64,000 bases of DNA from Candidatus Ruminococcus avistercoris (GCA_019120315.1 DWVJ01000035.1:1-64000), one strand, 5' to 3'; numbered from the stretch's first letter, positions 49,101-60,215 are shown. Notes: a model not told the origin generated them from the letters alone. Numbers and translations: made by a program.

Positions 49101-50503
49101 AGATCGTACGGCTGATGCATGAGATATCAGGAAAGACGCCGCTGATTCTAAAGGTGGATGAAAGCGATATCCAGGGCCCTCTGCGTATCCGGATCCGTTC
49201 CTTTCTGGAGACGGTGTCCATGAGAAGGGAACGGGGCCAGAGCCTTTCGGTGAAAAGTCCGGGCGATCCGTATCCGGTCAAATTTGAAAAAGGGGACAGG
49301 CAGGATAAGATTGTTCTGGTTCCCAATACGTCCCATGCATTCTGCCGGCTGATGTCGGCGGCCATGGCGGGACAGGGGATCCGGACGGTGCCGCTGCCCG
49401 TCGGACGGCAGGAAGCCATCCGCATGGGAAAAAAATACGTGCACAATGATATCTGTTTTCCTGCACAGATCGTCATCGGAGAGATCCTCTCCACGCTGCG
49501 AAGCGGTCAGTATGATGTAAAACGTACGGCGGTGGCCATGGGAAAATATGTGGGCGACTGCCGTCTGACCCACTATGGGGCTCTTTTGCGCAAAGCTTTG
49601 GATGACGCCGGATTTTCCCAGGTTCCCATCCTCACCAATGACGATGAGGACAGCCATAGTCTGCATCCGGGATTTCATATGAATCTTTCTTCCAGCCTGA
49701 AGATTGCTTTCGGCCTGCCGATGATCGATGTGCTGGAAGAACTTCTGCGGAAGATCCGCCCTTATGAGACGAAGGAAGGCAGCGCGCAGAAAGCCTTTGA
49801 CGCCGCCATGGATGATGTGATAACGGGGATAGAAAAGCATGGTATTTCCGGTGCGCTCAGAGGTTTTAAGAAAGCGGTAAAACGGATGGGACAGGTGTCT
49901 TACGACCGGTCTGCCCTGCGGCCGCGTGTTCTGATCGTGGGAGAATACCTTCTGAATTTTCATCCGGGGGCAAACCACGATATCGAAGAATATCTGGAAA
50001 AGAACGGATTTGAGATTATCGAAGCAAGGATGACGGACGTCATCCAGAAAACATACTTTTATCAGGATTGTCAGATCCGGGAATATCGCGTAGACAGACC
50101 GCTTTTTAAAAAAATCTGGTACCGGTCTGCGGATCTGGCGTTTCATCTGGCTCATATGCTGACGGACCGGATCGCGTCTGCCCATCCCCTGTATGAGAAG
50201 GCGGCGCGGATCGAGGAACTGGCAAAGGAAAGTGACCCGGTCATTCCCCATACCTTTGACGCGGGGGAAGGCATTCTCATTCCGGGGGAGATTCTCCATC
50301 ACGCAGGAAAAGGATGCAGAACTTTCGTCATCCTTCAGCCCTTTGGCTGTCTGCCCAATCATGTGGTGGGGCGGGGAATCTCCAAAAAGATCAAGGAAAT
50401 CTATCCGGACGCGCAGATCCTGCCGCTGGATTATGATCCGGACGTCAGCTTTGCCAATATCGAAAACAGATTGCAGATGCTGGTCATGAATATCAAAAAG
50501 TAA
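46130..50503 (+). CDS. Giant 2-hydroxyacyl-CoA dehydratase activator/reductase-like fusion
   Basis: A 1457-residue protein. Two ASKHA ATPase domains come first: [17 protein letters not shown] with [18 protein letters not shown], then [17 protein letters not shown] with [15 protein letters not shown], whose cysteines would bridge a [4Fe-4S] cluster as in HgdC. From about residue 700 follows a DUF2229/HgdB-like part ([53 protein letters not shown]). Activators normally are about 260 residues, so this is a multi-domain fusion annotated elsewhere as acyl-CoA dehydratase activase-related; the physiological substrate is unknown. ATG 46130 follows AAGGA, and an earlier ATG lies in the promoter. Confidence 0.85.
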   Translation: MTDIIKNTESKKIRTVGIDIGSTTTKMAVLDTQKNEVQYSAYRRHHADQAGSVVRMMEELESQFPKEEFYFSLTGSGAKPIAEALKIPFVQEVAANAEALKSRYRRVGSAIELGGQDAKMIFFRTASDGALQVADMRMNGSCAGGTGAFIDEIASLLKVPVQDFNALAEQGTCVYDISGRCGVYAKTDIQPLLNQGVAKADLALSAFHAIAKQTIGGLAQGLTITKPVAFEGGPLTFNPALIRVFAQRLELTQEEILIPPHPELMVAYGAAVMAERMFEGESVPLSPALVRQEIRERKIGDKDSGGKDAKPFFVSEEEKREFEMRHGKLPLRWKKPEAGEEVCAYLGIDSGSTTTKFVLMDDREEILGSFYAPNEGEPLQVAKRALIKIRDQYRQAGARLKILAAGTTGYGEMLFARAFQAEYHTVETVAHARAAEKYVKDVSFILDIGGQDMKAMWLDGGIITNILVNEACSSGCGSFLENFASSLNIPTAKIAEAAFSSAHPAALGSRCTVFMNSSIITEQRNGKGPQDIMAGLCRSIIENVFTKVVRLSNLDSLGERIVVQGGTFENDAVLRAMEEYTGRKVTRAPYPGLMGAIGAALLTREQYQKNPGNRTFMDLNELESFSYHQEANAPCPFCTNHCKRTILTFSNGNSWITNNRCERGEILGDPKDTKVKKQLKDTVARATSVPNLYRVREKLLFRKYSCPEPAKTRDITIGLPRVLAFWETMPFWRTFLRALGFRVIVSDVSTRRIYESGLSAVTSDTVCFPAKLVHGHIRNLVQKGVDRIFMPSVTTVPSENQEKTSQSMCAVVKGYPLVVGNSDHPQKQWGIPYDAPLFHWYTKEDQERQLKEYMKARFQIPEEETAIAVAAGNRAQEVFRRELKERGRKILNEVKREGKFAVVLASRPYQNDTLVNHELPEIFTGMGIPVLTADSLPEEENVDLSCSRLDIVNNFHARMLSSAVLTARESALEYVQIVSFGCGHDAYLSDEIVRLMHEISGKTPLILKVDESDIQGPLRIRIRSFLETVSMRRERGQSLSVKSPGDPYPVKFEKGDRQDKIVLVPNTSHAFCRLMSAAMAGQGIRTVPLPVGRQEAIRMGKKYVHNDICFPAQIVIGEILSTLRSGQYDVKRTAVAMGKYVGDCRLTHYGALLRKALDDAGFSQVPILTNDDEDSHSLHPGFHMNLSSSLKIAFGLPMIDVLEELLRKIRPYETKEGSAQKAFDAAMDDVITGIEKHGISGALRGFKKAVKRMGQVSYDRSALRPRVLIVGEYLLNFHPGANHDIEEYLEKNGFEIIEARMTDVIQKTYFYQDCQIREYRVDRPLFKKIWYRSADLAFHLAHMLTDRIASAHPLYEKAARIEELAKESDPVIPHTFDAGEGILIPGEILHHAGKGCRTFVILQPFGCLPNHVVGRGISKKIKEIYPDAQILPLDYDPDVSFANIENRLQMLVMNIKK

Positions 50504-50526
50504 AAAGCACAGGAGGTATTTTGTCT

Positions 50527-50943
50527 ATGAAATCATTTCGAAAAGAACTGCATTTTCATCTGCCCACCAGAAGGGGGCTGGTGAACATCACCGGTGACGT
50601 GCAGGAAGCGGTGACACAAAGCGGCGTAAAGGAAGGGCTGGTTTTAGTCAATGCCATGAACATTACAGCCAGCGTATTTATCAACGATGACGAAAGCGGA
50701 CTGCATCAGGATTATGAAAAATGGCTGGAAGGTCTGGCTCCGGAAAAACCCTACAGTCAGTACCGCCACAACGGATATGAGGACAATGCGGACGCCCATC
50801 TGAAACGGACCGTTATGGGTCGGGAGACGGTGGTGGCCATCACCGGCGGACGGCTGGACTTTGGAACCTGGGAACAGATCTTTTATTATGAGTTTGACGG
50901 GAAGCGTGACAAAAGAGTTTTAATCAAGATTATAGGAGAATAG
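50527..50943 (+). CDS. YjbQ/UPF0047 family protein
   Basis: A 138-residue protein of the YjbQ (UPF0047) family, once described as secondary thiamine-phosphate synthase; true function is uncertain. Typical parts are [38 protein letters not shown] and [18 protein letters not shown], with the conserved histidines and Glu. ATG 50527 is preferred to TTG 50521 because of spacing to AGGAGG. It starts 24 nt after the giant fusion gene and is probably cotranscribed. Confidence 0.85.
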   Translation: MKSFRKELHFHLPTRRGLVNITGDVQEAVTQSGVKEGLVLVNAMNITASVFINDDESGLHQDYEKWLEGLAPEKPYSQYRHNGYEDNADAHLKRTVMGRETVVAITGGRLDFGTWEQIFYYEFDGKRDKRVLIKIIGE

Positions 50944-50965
50944 ATGTATTCTATTCATCTTTAAC

Positions 50966-51017
50966 CTGCCAATTTTTCATTGACAAAAAAAGTATATGTT
51001 GGTAGAATAATTGGCAG
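50966..51017 (+). promoter_or_regulatory. Promoter of ilvN bracketed by a 9-bp inverted repeat
   Basis: TTGACA (50980-50985) and TAGAAT (51003-51008) with a 17-nt spacer. CTGCCAATT (50966-50974) and AATTGGCAG (51009-51017) are perfect inverted copies flanking the promoter, 43 nt centre to centre, about four helical turns. Confidence 0.65.
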
Positions 51018-51056
51018 AGTATTTAACGCAGTAGCGAAAGAAAGCAGGAATTGTTT

Positions 51057-51554
51057 ATGAAACGCAGGGTATTATCCATCTTAGTTGATAACACGTCAGG
51101 CGTACTCAGCCGTGTGGCCGGACTGTTCAGCCGCAGAGGCTACAATATCGACAGTATCACGGCAGGCATCACCACCAATCCGCAGATTACCCGGATGACC
51201 GTGGTATGCAGCGGGGACGATTTGGTGCTGGAGCAGATTACAAAACAGCTGGCCAAGCTGGTGGATGTGCGCCACATCAAGGTGCTCAAACCGGGCGAGA
51301 GCGTCAACCGGGAGCTGATGCTGATCAAGATCAAAGTGATGCCGGAACAGAGACAGAATATTACTTCTATCGCCCAGATTTTCCGGGCCAAGATCGTGGA
51401 TGTGGGAAAAGAATCCATGGTCATCGAGGTAACGGGCGAGCAGAGAAAACTGGAAGCATTTCTGGATATCCTTGATGAATATGAGATCTTGGAGCTGGCC
51501 AGAACGGGTCTGGCAGGTCTGTCCAGAGGCGCGGACGACGTTCAGTATTTATAA
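51057..51554 (+). CDS. ilvN: Acetolactate synthase small (regulatory) subunit
   Basis: A 165-residue regulatory subunit with an N-terminal ACT domain (RVLSILVDNTSGVLSRVAGLF, RRGYNIDSITAG) that binds valine for feedback inhibition, and the ALS_ss C-domain (RELMLIKIKVMPEQR, RAKIVDVGKESMVIEVTG). ATG 51057 is preferred over an in-frame TTG two codons upstream, given the AGCAGGAA site. No large catalytic subunit (ilvB) is next to it, so the holoenzyme's other half is encoded elsewhere. It precedes ilvC by 62 nt and shares its promoter. Confidence 0.95.
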   Translation: MKRRVLSILVDNTSGVLSRVAGLFSRRGYNIDSITAGITTNPQITRMTVVCSGDDLVLEQITKQLAKLVDVRHIKVLKPGESVNRELMLIKIKVMPEQRQNITSIAQIFRAKIVDVGKESMVIEVTGEQRKLEAFLDILDEYEILELARTGLAGLSRGADDVQYL

Positions 51555-51583
51555 TTACGTTTGCTGGAGGAGTCATCCCCTAA

Positions 51584-52636
<1,053 letters not shown>

Positions 52637-52653
52637 AGATCATACAGATCAAC

Positions 52654-52683
52654 TAAGGGCTGCCGCATATGCGGCAGCCCTTA
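52654..52683. terminator. Hairpin between convergent ilvC and lysR
   Basis: TAAGGGCTGCCGCAT and ATGCGGCAGCCCTTA form a perfect 15-bp palindrome. There is no long T-run, but it sits between two converging genes. Confidence 0.7.
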
Positions 52684-52690
52684 ACTGATA

Positions 52691-53572
52691 TCAGACAGCG
52701 GCGGTCAGGGAAAGAAATTCCTGTACCGCTTTGTTTTTTGCGGCTGTTTTCTGACAGGCAAAGCCAATCTGTCTTTTCTGTACCGGTATGTTCAAAGGGA
52801 TTTCCACCAGTTCCCCGGTGGTCAGTTCTCGAGTGACAAACTGTTTGATGACGCAGGCGATCCCAAGGCCGATTTTTGCAAACTCGATCAGAAGATCCAT
52901 GGTGGATACTTCCAGGGCGTTTTCTGTGGAAATATGGTTTAACGCCAGATAAGCGTCCATATACCGGCGGGTAATGTTTTCTTTGTCCAAAAGCATCAGA
53001 TTGGCATTTCGGAACAGATCGTCTCCCCGCATACGCAGATTGTCCAGGTATGACCGGGAAGCGACAAGGATATCCTCGATCTCTCCCAGAGGCTGGAAAT
53101 GAACATGATACAGATGTTCCGGACGGCCGATCAGCCCCAGATCAATTTCATTCTCTGTCAGAAGCTGCAGCGTACGGTTGCTGGACTGGCATTCGATGGT
53201 GATCCGGATGTGGGGATGGTTCCGGATGAATGTTTCCAGAAAAGGCAGGAGGGTAAACCGGCATAAGGTGGTGCTGACGCCGATGCGGATGTGGCCCATG
53301 TTCAGATCCTTATACCGTTTTACTTTTTCCTCGCCCAGCTGGATGGAAGAAAAGGCGCTTTTTATGTGATCATAGAGGATCTGGCCTTCCTCTGTGAGGG
53401 AGACGCCGCGGGAACTGCGAAGAAACAGGGTAGTATTCAAACTTTGCTCCAGTTTCTGAACCGCTTTGCTGACGGCGGGCTGACTGATAAACAGTTCCGA
53501 TGCCGCTCTGGAGATGCTTCCGGTGTTGGCAACCATATAAAAGATCCGATACAGCGACAGATTTTGTTCCAT
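52691..53572 (-). CDS. LysR-family regulator
   Basis: A 293-residue regulator: winged helix at about 1-60 (GSISRAASELFISQPAVSKAV, LEQSLNTTLFLRSSRGVSLT) and a periplasmic-binding-like effector domain (RIGVSTTLCRFTLLPFLETF, IDLGLIGRPEHLYH). It is divergent from leuC and likely controls leuCD, and perhaps ilvC, in response to a pathway intermediate; this is inference from position. Confidence 0.9.
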   Translation of the reverse strand: MEQNLSLYRIFYMVANTGSISRAASELFISQPAVSKAVQKLEQSLNTTLFLRSSRGVSLTEEGQILYDHIKSAFSSIQLGEEKVKRYKDLNMGHIRIGVSTTLCRFTLLPFLETFIRNHPHIRITIECQSSNRTLQLLTENEIDLGLIGRPEHLYHVHFQPLGEIEDILVASRSYLDNLRMRGDDLFRNANLMLLDKENITRRYMDAYLALNHISTENALEVSTMDLLIEFAKIGLGIACVIKQFVTRELTTGELVEIPLNIPVQKRQIGFACQKTAAKNKAVQEFLSLTAAV

Positions 53573-53632
53573 AATCAGTCTCTCCTTCCATAGATATAAT
53601 CATAAGTTATATTGAATATATTTTTTATGTAT

Positions 53633-53661
53633 TTGTATTATATCTTCTCCTGTGATAAAAT
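53633..53661 (+). promoter_or_regulatory. Promoter of leuCD with adjacent AT-rich dyad
   Basis: TTGTAT (53633-53638) and TAAAAT (53656-53661) with a 17-nt spacer. Just upstream, near 53602-53610, is a near-palindromic ATAAGTTAT, a candidate LysR site in the divergent region. Confidence 0.55.
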
Positions 53662-53697
53662 ACAAGCAGATGAAAGAATCTCAAGGAGGAAAAAAAC

Positions 53698-54966
53698 ATG
53701 GGAATGACAATGACACAGAAGATTCTGGCAGCCCATGCAGGCCTGGACTGTGTGGAAGCGGGCCAGCTGATTGAGGCCGATCTGGATCTTGTGCTGGGAA
53801 ATGATATTACGTCTCCGGTGGCCATCCACGAGATGGATAAGATGACAGTGGATACGGTTTTCGACAAGGATAAAGTGGCGCTGGTTATGGATCATTTTAT
53901 CCCCAATAAAGATATTAAATCGGCGGAGCATTGTAAATGCGTGCGGGAATTTGCATGCAGACATGATATCACCAACTATTTTGATGTGGGACAGATGGGA
54001 ATCGAGCATGCCCTGCTGCCGGAGAAAGGCCTTACGGTGGCGGGCGACGTGGTCATCGGCGCAGACTCTCATACCTGTACCTATGGGGCGCTGGGCGCTT
54101 TTTCCACCGGAGTGGGAAGTACGGATATGGCGGCCGGTATGGCAACCGGAAAGGCATGGTTCAAGGTGCCTTCTGCCATTAAATTTAATCTGACCGGGAA
54201 ACCGTCCAAATGGGTCAGCGGAAAGGACGTGATCCTGCATATCATCGGCATGATCGGTGTGGACGGCGCGAGATATAAATCCATGGAGTTTGTGGGAGAC
54301 GGCGTGGCCAAACTGTCCATGGACGACCGCTTTACCATTGCCAACATGGCTATCGAAGCGGGCGGCAAAAACGGCATTTTCCCGGTGGATGACAAAGCCA
54401 TAGCATATATGAAAGAGCATTCCAAAAGGGAATACAAAGTATATGAAGCGGATGCAGACGCAGTGTATGACGAGGAATACACCATTGATCTGTCACAGTT
54501 AAAGCCCACCGTAGCGTTTCCCCACCTTCCGGAAAATACCAAGACGATCGACGAGATCACGCAGGATGTGGCGATCGATCAGTCTGTCATCGGCTCCTGC
54601 ACCAACGGAAGAATCGATGATCTGCGTACAGCGGCTGCCATTTTGAAGGGCAGGAAAGTGAAAAAAGGCGTGCGCTGTATCGTGATTCCGGCCACCCAGG
54701 CCATCTATCTGCAGGCCATGGAGGAAGGCCTGCTGAAAATCTTCATAGAGGCGGGCGCCGTAGTCAGCACACCTACCTGCGGTCCCTGCCTGGGCGGCTA
54801 TATGGGTATCCTGGCGGAGGGAGAACGCTGTATCTCCACCACAAACAGAAACTTTGTGGGAAGAATGGGCCATGTGAAATCAGAAGTATACCTGGCGAGT
54901 CCGGCGGTGGCGGCAGCCAGTGCGGTAACCGGAAAAATTTGCGCACCGTCAGAGTTAGGTTTATAG
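53698..54966 (+). CDS. leuC: 3-Isopropylmalate dehydratase large subunit
   Basis: A 422-residue aconitase-superfamily subunit of the two-subunit, prokaryotic homoaconitase-like type. The [4Fe-4S] cysteines are in [12 protein letters not shown] and [13 protein letters not shown]; other landmarks are [22 protein letters not shown] and [13 protein letters not shown]. Preceded by AAGGAGG. It isomerises 2- to 3-isopropylmalate in leucine synthesis together with LeuD. leuA and leuB are not in the window. Confidence 0.95.
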   Translation: MGMTMTQKILAAHAGLDCVEAGQLIEADLDLVLGNDITSPVAIHEMDKMTVDTVFDKDKVALVMDHFIPNKDIKSAEHCKCVREFACRHDITNYFDVGQMGIEHALLPEKGLTVAGDVVIGADSHTCTYGALGAFSTGVGSTDMAAGMATGKAWFKVPSAIKFNLTGKPSKWVSGKDVILHIIGMIGVDGARYKSMEFVGDGVAKLSMDDRFTIANMAIEAGGKNGIFPVDDKAIAYMKEHSKREYKVYEADADAVYDEEYTIDLSQLKPTVAFPHLPENTKTIDEITQDVAIDQSVIGSCTNGRIDDLRTAAAILKGRKVKKGVRCIVIPATQAIYLQAMEEGLLKIFIEAGAVVSTPTCGPCLGGYMGILAEGERCISTTNRNFVGRMGHVKSEVYLASPAVAAASAVTGKICAPSELGL

Positions 54967-54979
54967 GAGGACAGAATAT

Positions 54980-55471
54980 ATGAAAGCGAATGGAACAGTA
55001 TTCAAATATGGAGACAACGTGGATACGGACGTTATCATTCCGGCGCGTTATCTCAATTCTTCTGATCCGGCGGAGCTGGCGACGCACTGCATGGAAGATA
55101 TCGACAAGGATTTTGTCAAAAAAGTGAAAAAGGGAGATATCATCGTGGCGGACAAAAACTTTGGCTGCGGCTCTTCCAGAGAGCATGCTCCCCTGGCGAT
55201 CAAGGCGGCCGGCGTCAGCTGTGTCATCGCCGATACCTTTGCCCGTATCTTTTACCGGAACGCCATCAATATCGGACTTCCCATCATCGAATGTCCGGAG
55301 GCATCCAGAGGCATCGAAAACGGAGACGAGGTGGAAGTGGATTTTGACAGCGGCGTGATCACCAATAAGACAAAGGGAACTTCTTTTAAGGGACAGCCTT
55401 TCCCGGAGTTTATGCAGAAGCTGATTTCCAGCGGCGGCCTGGTGAACTATATCAATGAAAAATATCAGTAA
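54980..55471 (+). CDS. leuD: 3-Isopropylmalate dehydratase small subunit
   Basis: A 163-residue partner of LeuC. It shows [34 protein letters not shown] and [16 protein letters not shown], the substrate-binding swivel domain. Starts 13 nt after leuC behind AGGAGG. Length is normal for the archaeal/clostridial LeuD type. A terminator follows. Confidence 0.95.
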   Translation: MKANGTVFKYGDNVDTDVIIPARYLNSSDPAELATHCMEDIDKDFVKKVKKGDIIVADKNFGCGSSREHAPLAIKAAGVSCVIADTFARIFYRNAINIGLPIIECPEASRGIENGDEVEVDFDSGVITNKTKGTSFKGQPFPEFMQKLISSGGLVNYINEKYQ

Positions 55472-55487
55472 TTTATAAAAGAACAGC

Positions 55488-55522
55488 GGCAGATCCTGTA
55501 AAAGGGTTTGCCGCTGTTCTTT
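55488..55522. terminator. Bidirectional terminator after leuD
   Basis: AAAGAACAGCGGCA pairs with TGCCGCTGTTCTTT; it lies between the convergent leuD and phosphoesterase genes. Confidence 0.85.
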
Positions 55523-55525
55523 GCT

Positions 55526-56122
55526 TCAGCCGGGGAAATCCAGTATATATTTTTCGTAGGCGTTGATGATTTTCGTATCGCTGTAGAAAGCTTCCCGGGA
55601 ATATTCCAGGCCATAGTTGAGATGGGTATGGCCGTGGATCATCAGGCGGGGATGGTAAACATCCAAAAGACGGCGAAAGGCAGTAAAGCCCTGGTGAGGA
55701 AGATCCCGTCCGTCGTTTATCCCGAATGCCGGGGCGTGGGTGAGCAGAATGTCGAATCCCCGGTTTTTTAAGAGCGAGGGAAAGAGCCGTCTCACCCGGC
55801 GGTTCATCTCCGACTGCGTGTACTGGTGAAGACCGTCCCGATACCGGACAGATCCGCCCAGGCCCAGGATACGGATTCCCTGAAAACGGCAGATTCTGTT
55901 TTCAATGCAAAAACAGCCGTCCGGAGGCGTTTCCTGATAGCGGTCATCGTGATTTCCGTGCACATAGAGAACCGGAGCATGGGTGAAGGTGGCGATAAAG
56001 GAAAGATATTCCGGACGAAGGTCCCCGCAGGAGAGGATCAGATCGATATCTTCCAGCCGCTTGGGATTTTCACTGTCCCACAGATAGTTGGATTCTTTAT
56101 CAGACAGTACCAGCAGTCTCAT
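55526..56122 (-). CDS. Metallophosphoesterase (YfcE-like)
   Basis: A 198-residue calcineurin-like phosphoesterase with SDKESNYLWD, SCGDLRPEYL, VHGNHDDRY, LLTHAPAFG and HGHTHLNYG. The first motif lacks the usual DxH (SDKE), so metal binding is probably modified. Its start overlaps the preceding BMP-domain gene by 4 nt (ATGA), so both are cotranscribed. Substrate unknown. Confidence 0.8.
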   Translation of the reverse strand: MRLLVLSDKESNYLWDSENPKRLEDIDLILSCGDLRPEYLSFIATFTHAPVLYVHGNHDDRYQETPPDGCFCIENRICRFQGIRILGLGGSVRYRDGLHQYTQSEMNRRVRRLFPSLLKNRGFDILLTHAPAFGINDGRDLPHQGFTAFRRLLDVYHPRLMIHGHTHLNYGLEYSREAFYSDTKIINAYEKYILDFPG

Positions 56123-58014
56123 ACCTGTTTTACCCCCTGGATGCGGACCAGCGCCTGGGCTTCCGGTATGAGATCGCGCAGGGAGGGCAGTTCGCCGATG
56201 ACATTGTCTGCCAGCCAGTCCATGGTGATGATTTCATGTGCGGTGATGGGATGATCCGTGTAGTCGAAGGTGCGTCCATCCTGGGTATGGATCACTGTGG
56301 AGAAGGGGGACAGGGATCCGGAGCAGATGGCGTTTTGCAGGATGGAAACCAGCTGTCTCGTACCTTCCGGAAGACTGCTGGAGCAGATCAGATCGATGAC
56401 GCCGGCATCCATTCCCCACCAGTAACTGACGGCCCTGGAATCGGGGGCGTCGTTTTTCCATCCGCCGTTCAGGTAGTTGCGTACGATCCGTTCATAGAGC
56501 CGTCCCCAGCGCCATACACAAAGAGCGGTGTTGGAAAGGGAACTGCCGTCGCTGCGGTACAGTCCCACATACCGCGAGATGGAACTGCCGGCGGCGATGG
56601 CATCCTGATCGGAGATGTAGGATATCCCGTTGCGGCTCAGCTGTTCCCGGCCGTCACCGGAAACAGTCTTTGACCAGCCAAGATAAATCCGTGCCTCCGG
56701 GTTGACCATTTTAGCGCCCAGGGCAAAGGCATTAATATTGGCGGTGCAGCCGTAGATGGGATAGTCGGCGATGTATCCGATTTTATTATCCGGCGTCAGA
56801 CATCCGGCGATGACACCCATCAGAAATTTCCCCTCGTACATCCGTGCATAGTAAGTGCGGATGGTGGGATGGGACGTATTCAAAGAACAGTTTAGAATCT
56901 TGATTTCCGGATGGGACAGCGCGGCTTTTAAGCTGGCATTCAGCAGACGGGGGGAGGTGGTAAAAATCAGATCCGGTTTCTCGCTGATCAGAGTTTCCAA
57001 AGACTGATCCGCCCTTTCCTCCGTATCGGCTCCGTCCAAACACAGCGTCACCAGCTGTTCATCAAAAGCGGCTTCCAGATCCCTTCTTCCCAGCTCATGG
57101 GTAAAAACCCAGCTGGAGGTGGAGGCGGTCTTATCGTGGAGAAATCCGATGCGAAGAGGAGCACCGGAAGGCAGCCACCAGAAAAGTGATTTATAATCAG
57201 GCGGTGAAAGGATCAGATGGATGTCCGCATTTTGACTTTTATTATGAAATTCATCCCGCAGACGGCTGATTTCCGTGCGCAGCTGGGGTACGGTTTTTTC
57301 CACCGAGGATTCGTAATCATAGATGTCCAGATAAACCAGCAGGGCTTCATCGGTGGACAGATCATTTTCAAACTCCCGTTTCTCGTGGTATACGTGGTAA
57401 AAGGAAGTGTAAAAAGCGCGGAATCGCCGGCGTTCCTCCTCAGTCCAGATATCGCTGGAAGATTTGCGCACGGCACGAAGCAGGGCGGCGTAATCGCTGG
57501 CCTTGCGGAACCACAGATAATTAATCCCTGTCAGACGGTAAAAATAAAGAAACGCAGCATACTGACGGTCTTCCGGAGAACTGCCAAGGGCAGGGATCAT
57601 ACGGATCACAAAGCCGCGCACGGAAAGCGCGCCGAAATAGCGCAGCACGCTGACCCGCTTATGACCTTCCATCACATAGTAGTGTCCTCTGTATTCGTAA
57701 GCCTTGATGGGATCGTGGATACCCTCCAAAAGATGGGACTGACACAGACGGATCCATTTCTGGGCAAATTCGCTTTCCTCCGGCATAAGCGGATAAAATC
57801 CGTTGGAAAAGGTTGGCTGGCGTCCGGAAGCGTAGGTGCCGATGACGCGCTCCAGAGGGATTTCCACGACGCCCAGGGTCTCCTGCGTCTTGATATCGGC
57901 ATGCTCCAGAATCCGTTCCAGAGCCGGCAGATAGGGGGATTCCCCTGCGGCCAGCCGTTCCCGGCTGATTTTTCTTCCTGCTTTTAATGCTTTTCGATAG
58001 ATTTCAACGGACAT
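56119..58014 (-). CDS. Cytoplasmic ParB-like/BMP-domain fusion protein
   Basis: A 631-residue protein with no signal peptide. Residues about 45-145 resemble a ParB/sulfiredoxin-like domain (VVEIPLERVIGTYASGRQ and YYVMEGHKRVSVLRYFGA). Residues about 150-270 are a helical linker with YVYHEKREF-like charged stretches. From about 285 onward is a BMP/PnrA-type ligand-binding domain (PLRIGFLHDKTASTSSWVFTHE, YEGKFLMGVIAGCLTPDNKIG). BMP domains normally serve ABC importers outside the cell, for example for nucleosides, so here the domain may act as an intracellular sensor. It pairs with the phosphoesterase. Confidence 0.75.
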   Translation of the reverse strand: MSVEIYRKALKAGRKISRERLAAGESPYLPALERILEHADIKTQETLGVVEIPLERVIGTYASGRQPTFSNGFYPLMPEESEFAQKWIRLCQSHLLEGIHDPIKAYEYRGHYYVMEGHKRVSVLRYFGALSVRGFVIRMIPALGSSPEDRQYAAFLYFYRLTGINYLWFRKASDYAALLRAVRKSSSDIWTEEERRRFRAFYTSFYHVYHEKREFENDLSTDEALLVYLDIYDYESSVEKTVPQLRTEISRLRDEFHNKSQNADIHLILSPPDYKSLFWWLPSGAPLRIGFLHDKTASTSSWVFTHELGRRDLEAAFDEQLVTLCLDGADTEERADQSLETLISEKPDLIFTTSPRLLNASLKAALSHPEIKILNCSLNTSHPTIRTYYARMYEGKFLMGVIAGCLTPDNKIGYIADYPIYGCTANINAFALGAKMVNPEARIYLGWSKTVSGDGREQLSRNGISYISDQDAIAAGSSISRYVGLYRSDGSSLSNTALCVWRWGRLYERIVRNYLNGGWKNDAPDSRAVSYWWGMDAGVIDLICSSSLPEGTRQLVSILQNAICSGSLSPFSTVIHTQDGRTFDYTDHPITAHEIITMDWLADNVIGELPSLRDLIPEAQALVRIQGVKQV

Positions 58015-58151
58015 AATGTCACCTCATTTTGTATGATCCAAATTCTTCATTAATTAATTCCATAGTATCACAGCTGAAAAAAAGGCGCAACGAAGGAGAA
58101 CGGAATTGGCGGAAATATCAGATAATTACAGTTGGCATCAGAAAGATACGG

Positions 58152-58180
58152 TTGTGATAAGAGAGAAATCAGGTTATACT
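58152..58180 (+). promoter_or_regulatory. Promoter of msmK
   Basis: TTGTGA (58152-58157) and TATACT (58175-58180) with a 17-nt spacer, about 35 nt upstream of ATG 58215. Confidence 0.55.
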
Positions 58181-58214
58181 TTTAACAGATGTTATGTATT
58201 GGGAGGAAAAAAAT

Positions 58215-59309
58215 ATGGCAAGTATTTCATTTCAGCATGTTAATAAAACGTATCCGGGCGGCGTGGAGGTTGTGCCCGATCTGAATCTGGAGATCAAAGA
58301 TAAGGAATTTGTCATCCTGGTAGGGCCTTCCGGATGCGGAAAATCCACCACACTGCGTATGATTGCAGGGCTGGAGGATATCACCAGCGGTGAACTTCGC
58401 ATCGGCGACCGTGTGGTAAACGATATTGCCCCCAAAGACAGAGATATCGCGATGGTATTTCAGAACTACGCGCTGTATCCCCATATGAGCGTATATAAAA
58501 ATATTGCTTTCGGTCTGCAGCTTCGCAAGACTCCGAAGGATGAGATCGACCGGAAAGTTCATGAAGCAGCTAAGATCCTGGATCTGGAGCATCTTCTTGA
58601 CCGGAAACCGAAGGCACTGTCTGGCGGCCAGCGTCAGCGTGTGGCTCTGGGACGTGCCATGGTGCGTAACCCTGCGGTATTCCTTCTGGACGAGCCGTTG
58701 TCAAACCTGGATGCCAAACTGCGTACCTCCATGCGTTCTGAGATCAGCAAACTTCACAAACGTCTGGACACCACCTTCGTATACGTAACCCATGACCAGA
58801 CGGAAGCTATGACCATGGGCGACCGGATCTGTGTGATGAAGGACGGCGTGATTCAGCAGTTTGATGTACCCCAGACACTGTACGATTTCCCGTGCAATCT
58901 GTTCGTGGCTGGATTTATCGGATCGCCGCAGATGAACTTTATCACCGCAGCGATCGTCGGAAATGGGAACAGCGTAAGCGCTCAGTTCGGAGAATTTTCT
59001 CTCCCGCTGAATGCACAGAAGTCCAAAGCGCTGAAGGATTATATCGGAAAAGATGTGATCATCGGTATTCGTCCGGAAGACTTTGAAGTGGCAGACGGCA
59101 GGACAGAAGGCGTACTTTCAGCCGAAGTTGAGCTGGCAGAGCTGATGGGTGCGGAGAATAACCTGTATCTGGACTGCGTGGGCAACAAGCTGATCGCGAG
59201 GATGCCTTCCAGCGTACGGCCTAAGGAACATTCTGTTTACAAGGTGGCTGTGAAACTGGACAAGATCCACGTATTTGACAAAGAGACGGAAAAGGCAATC
59301 TGCCACTGA
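58215..59309 (+). CDS. msmK: Multiple-sugar ABC transporter ATPase (MsmK/UgpC type)
   Basis: A 364-residue ATPase: Walker [20 protein letters not shown]-loop [21 protein letters not shown], signature [15 protein letters not shown], Walker [13 protein letters not shown]-loop [14 protein letters not shown], then the TOBE regulatory domain from about residue 240. Such ATPases often serve several carbohydrate importers, matching its position apart from any permease gene but 4 kb from a binding-protein/permease cluster. ATG 58215 follows GGGAGG. Confidence 0.9.
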   Translation: MASISFQHVNKTYPGGVEVVPDLNLEIKDKEFVILVGPSGCGKSTTLRMIAGLEDITSGELRIGDRVVNDIAPKDRDIAMVFQNYALYPHMSVYKNIAFGLQLRKTPKDEIDRKVHEAAKILDLEHLLDRKPKALSGGQRQRVALGRAMVRNPAVFLLDEPLSNLDAKLRTSMRSEISKLHKRLDTTFVYVTHDQTEAMTMGDRICVMKDGVIQQFDVPQTLYDFPCNLFVAGFIGSPQMNFITAAIVGNGNSVSAQFGEFSLPLNAQKSKALKDYIGKDVIIGIRPEDFEVADGRTEGVLSAEVELAELMGAENNLYLDCVGNKLIARMPSSVRPKEHSVYKVAVKLDKIHVFDKETEKAICH

Positions 59310-59317
59310 CGGATTTT

Positions 59318-60205
59318 ATGCAATTATTGATTAATAACTCAATCCCATTTAAATATTACACTCCCATGGCAGCTCACAATCTTCGGATTCGTGAGCTGCT
59401 CTGGGTTTCCGGGCACATCGGTTTTTCCATGAAAAAGGATGAAGAAGGAGTCTGTCAGGCGCAGCGGCGGGAAGTAGTAGCCCTGACGGTGAAAAAGGGC
59501 GGCTTGTCTGTGCGCATTCAGGATCGCCCGATGCAGCTTGCGCAGGGAAGAGGGGTTTTGATCCATCCAAACTGCGGCGGCTGCAGTTTTCTGGCGACAG
59601 AGGATTTTGAAGGAATCGCGCTGGCGCTGGAAGGGACGCTGGTAGAGCAGGTGCTGGGAGAGAATTTCCGAAAAAGGAGAATTTTTTGCTCTAATATTCT
59701 TCCGGAAGTTCTGGGTATGGTAAGATTGTTGGAAAACGAACCGGGCAGGGAATATGACTATTCCGTCGCGGCGTATCGCTTCCTGCTCCAGTTGGATGAC
59801 GCGGCCAAAATCTATCGGGAGGAAACCGGGTATCCTCTGCTGGTGCAGGCTGCCATCGGCGTTCTGGAAGAAGAATTTGCCTATCTGGACGGTATAGCGG
59901 AGGTGGCGGAGCGGCTGGGCGTTACGGAAAGCCATCTGATCCGTGTCTTTTCTTCCTCCGTGGGGATTCCGCCGGGGAAATATCTGAAACGGTGCCGTAT
60001 CGAGCATGCCAAGTCTTTGCTGGTGCAGCCGGAAATGACGGTGGCGCTGGCGGCTTCCATGGCTGGATTTTCCAGCGCCGACTATTTTTCCAAGTCCTTT
60101 CGCCGGGAGACCGGAATGTCGCCCGGCGAGTTCATCCGCTCTCACACAGGGGAGAAAAAGAGCAGTAAAAAATCCCGTACTTTGATCAATGAGGCTTATC
60201 TGTAA
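59318..60205 (+). CDS. AraC-family regulator
   Basis: A 295-residue regulator with an N-terminal cupin-like sensor and a C-terminal AraC domain (IAEVAERLGVTESHLIRVFS, GIPPGKYLKRCRIEHAKSLL, AASMAGFSSADYFSKSFRRETG). The sensor differs from the three CAPGY-type paralogues elsewhere in the window. It begins 9 nt after msmK, without a strong ribosome binding site, and is followed by the maltose acetyltransferase gene, so the three may form an operon. Confidence 0.85.
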   Translation: MQLLINNSIPFKYYTPMAAHNLRIRELLWVSGHIGFSMKKDEEGVCQAQRREVVALTVKKGGLSVRIQDRPMQLAQGRGVLIHPNCGGCSFLATEDFEGIALALEGTLVEQVLGENFRKRRIFCSNILPEVLGMVRLLENEPGREYDYSVAAYRFLLQLDDAAKIYREETGYPLLVQAAIGVLEEEFAYLDGIAEVAERLGVTESHLIRVFSSSVGIPPGKYLKRCRIEHAKSLLVQPEMTVALAASMAGFSSADYFSKSFRRETGMSPGEFIRSHTGEKKSSKKSRTLINEAYL

Positions 60206-60215
60206 GGAGAGAAAA

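Noticed and set aside
49148-50362. Minus-strand frame of 404 codons
   Set aside because: Antisense to the dehydratase-like gene and without recognisable motifs or start signals.
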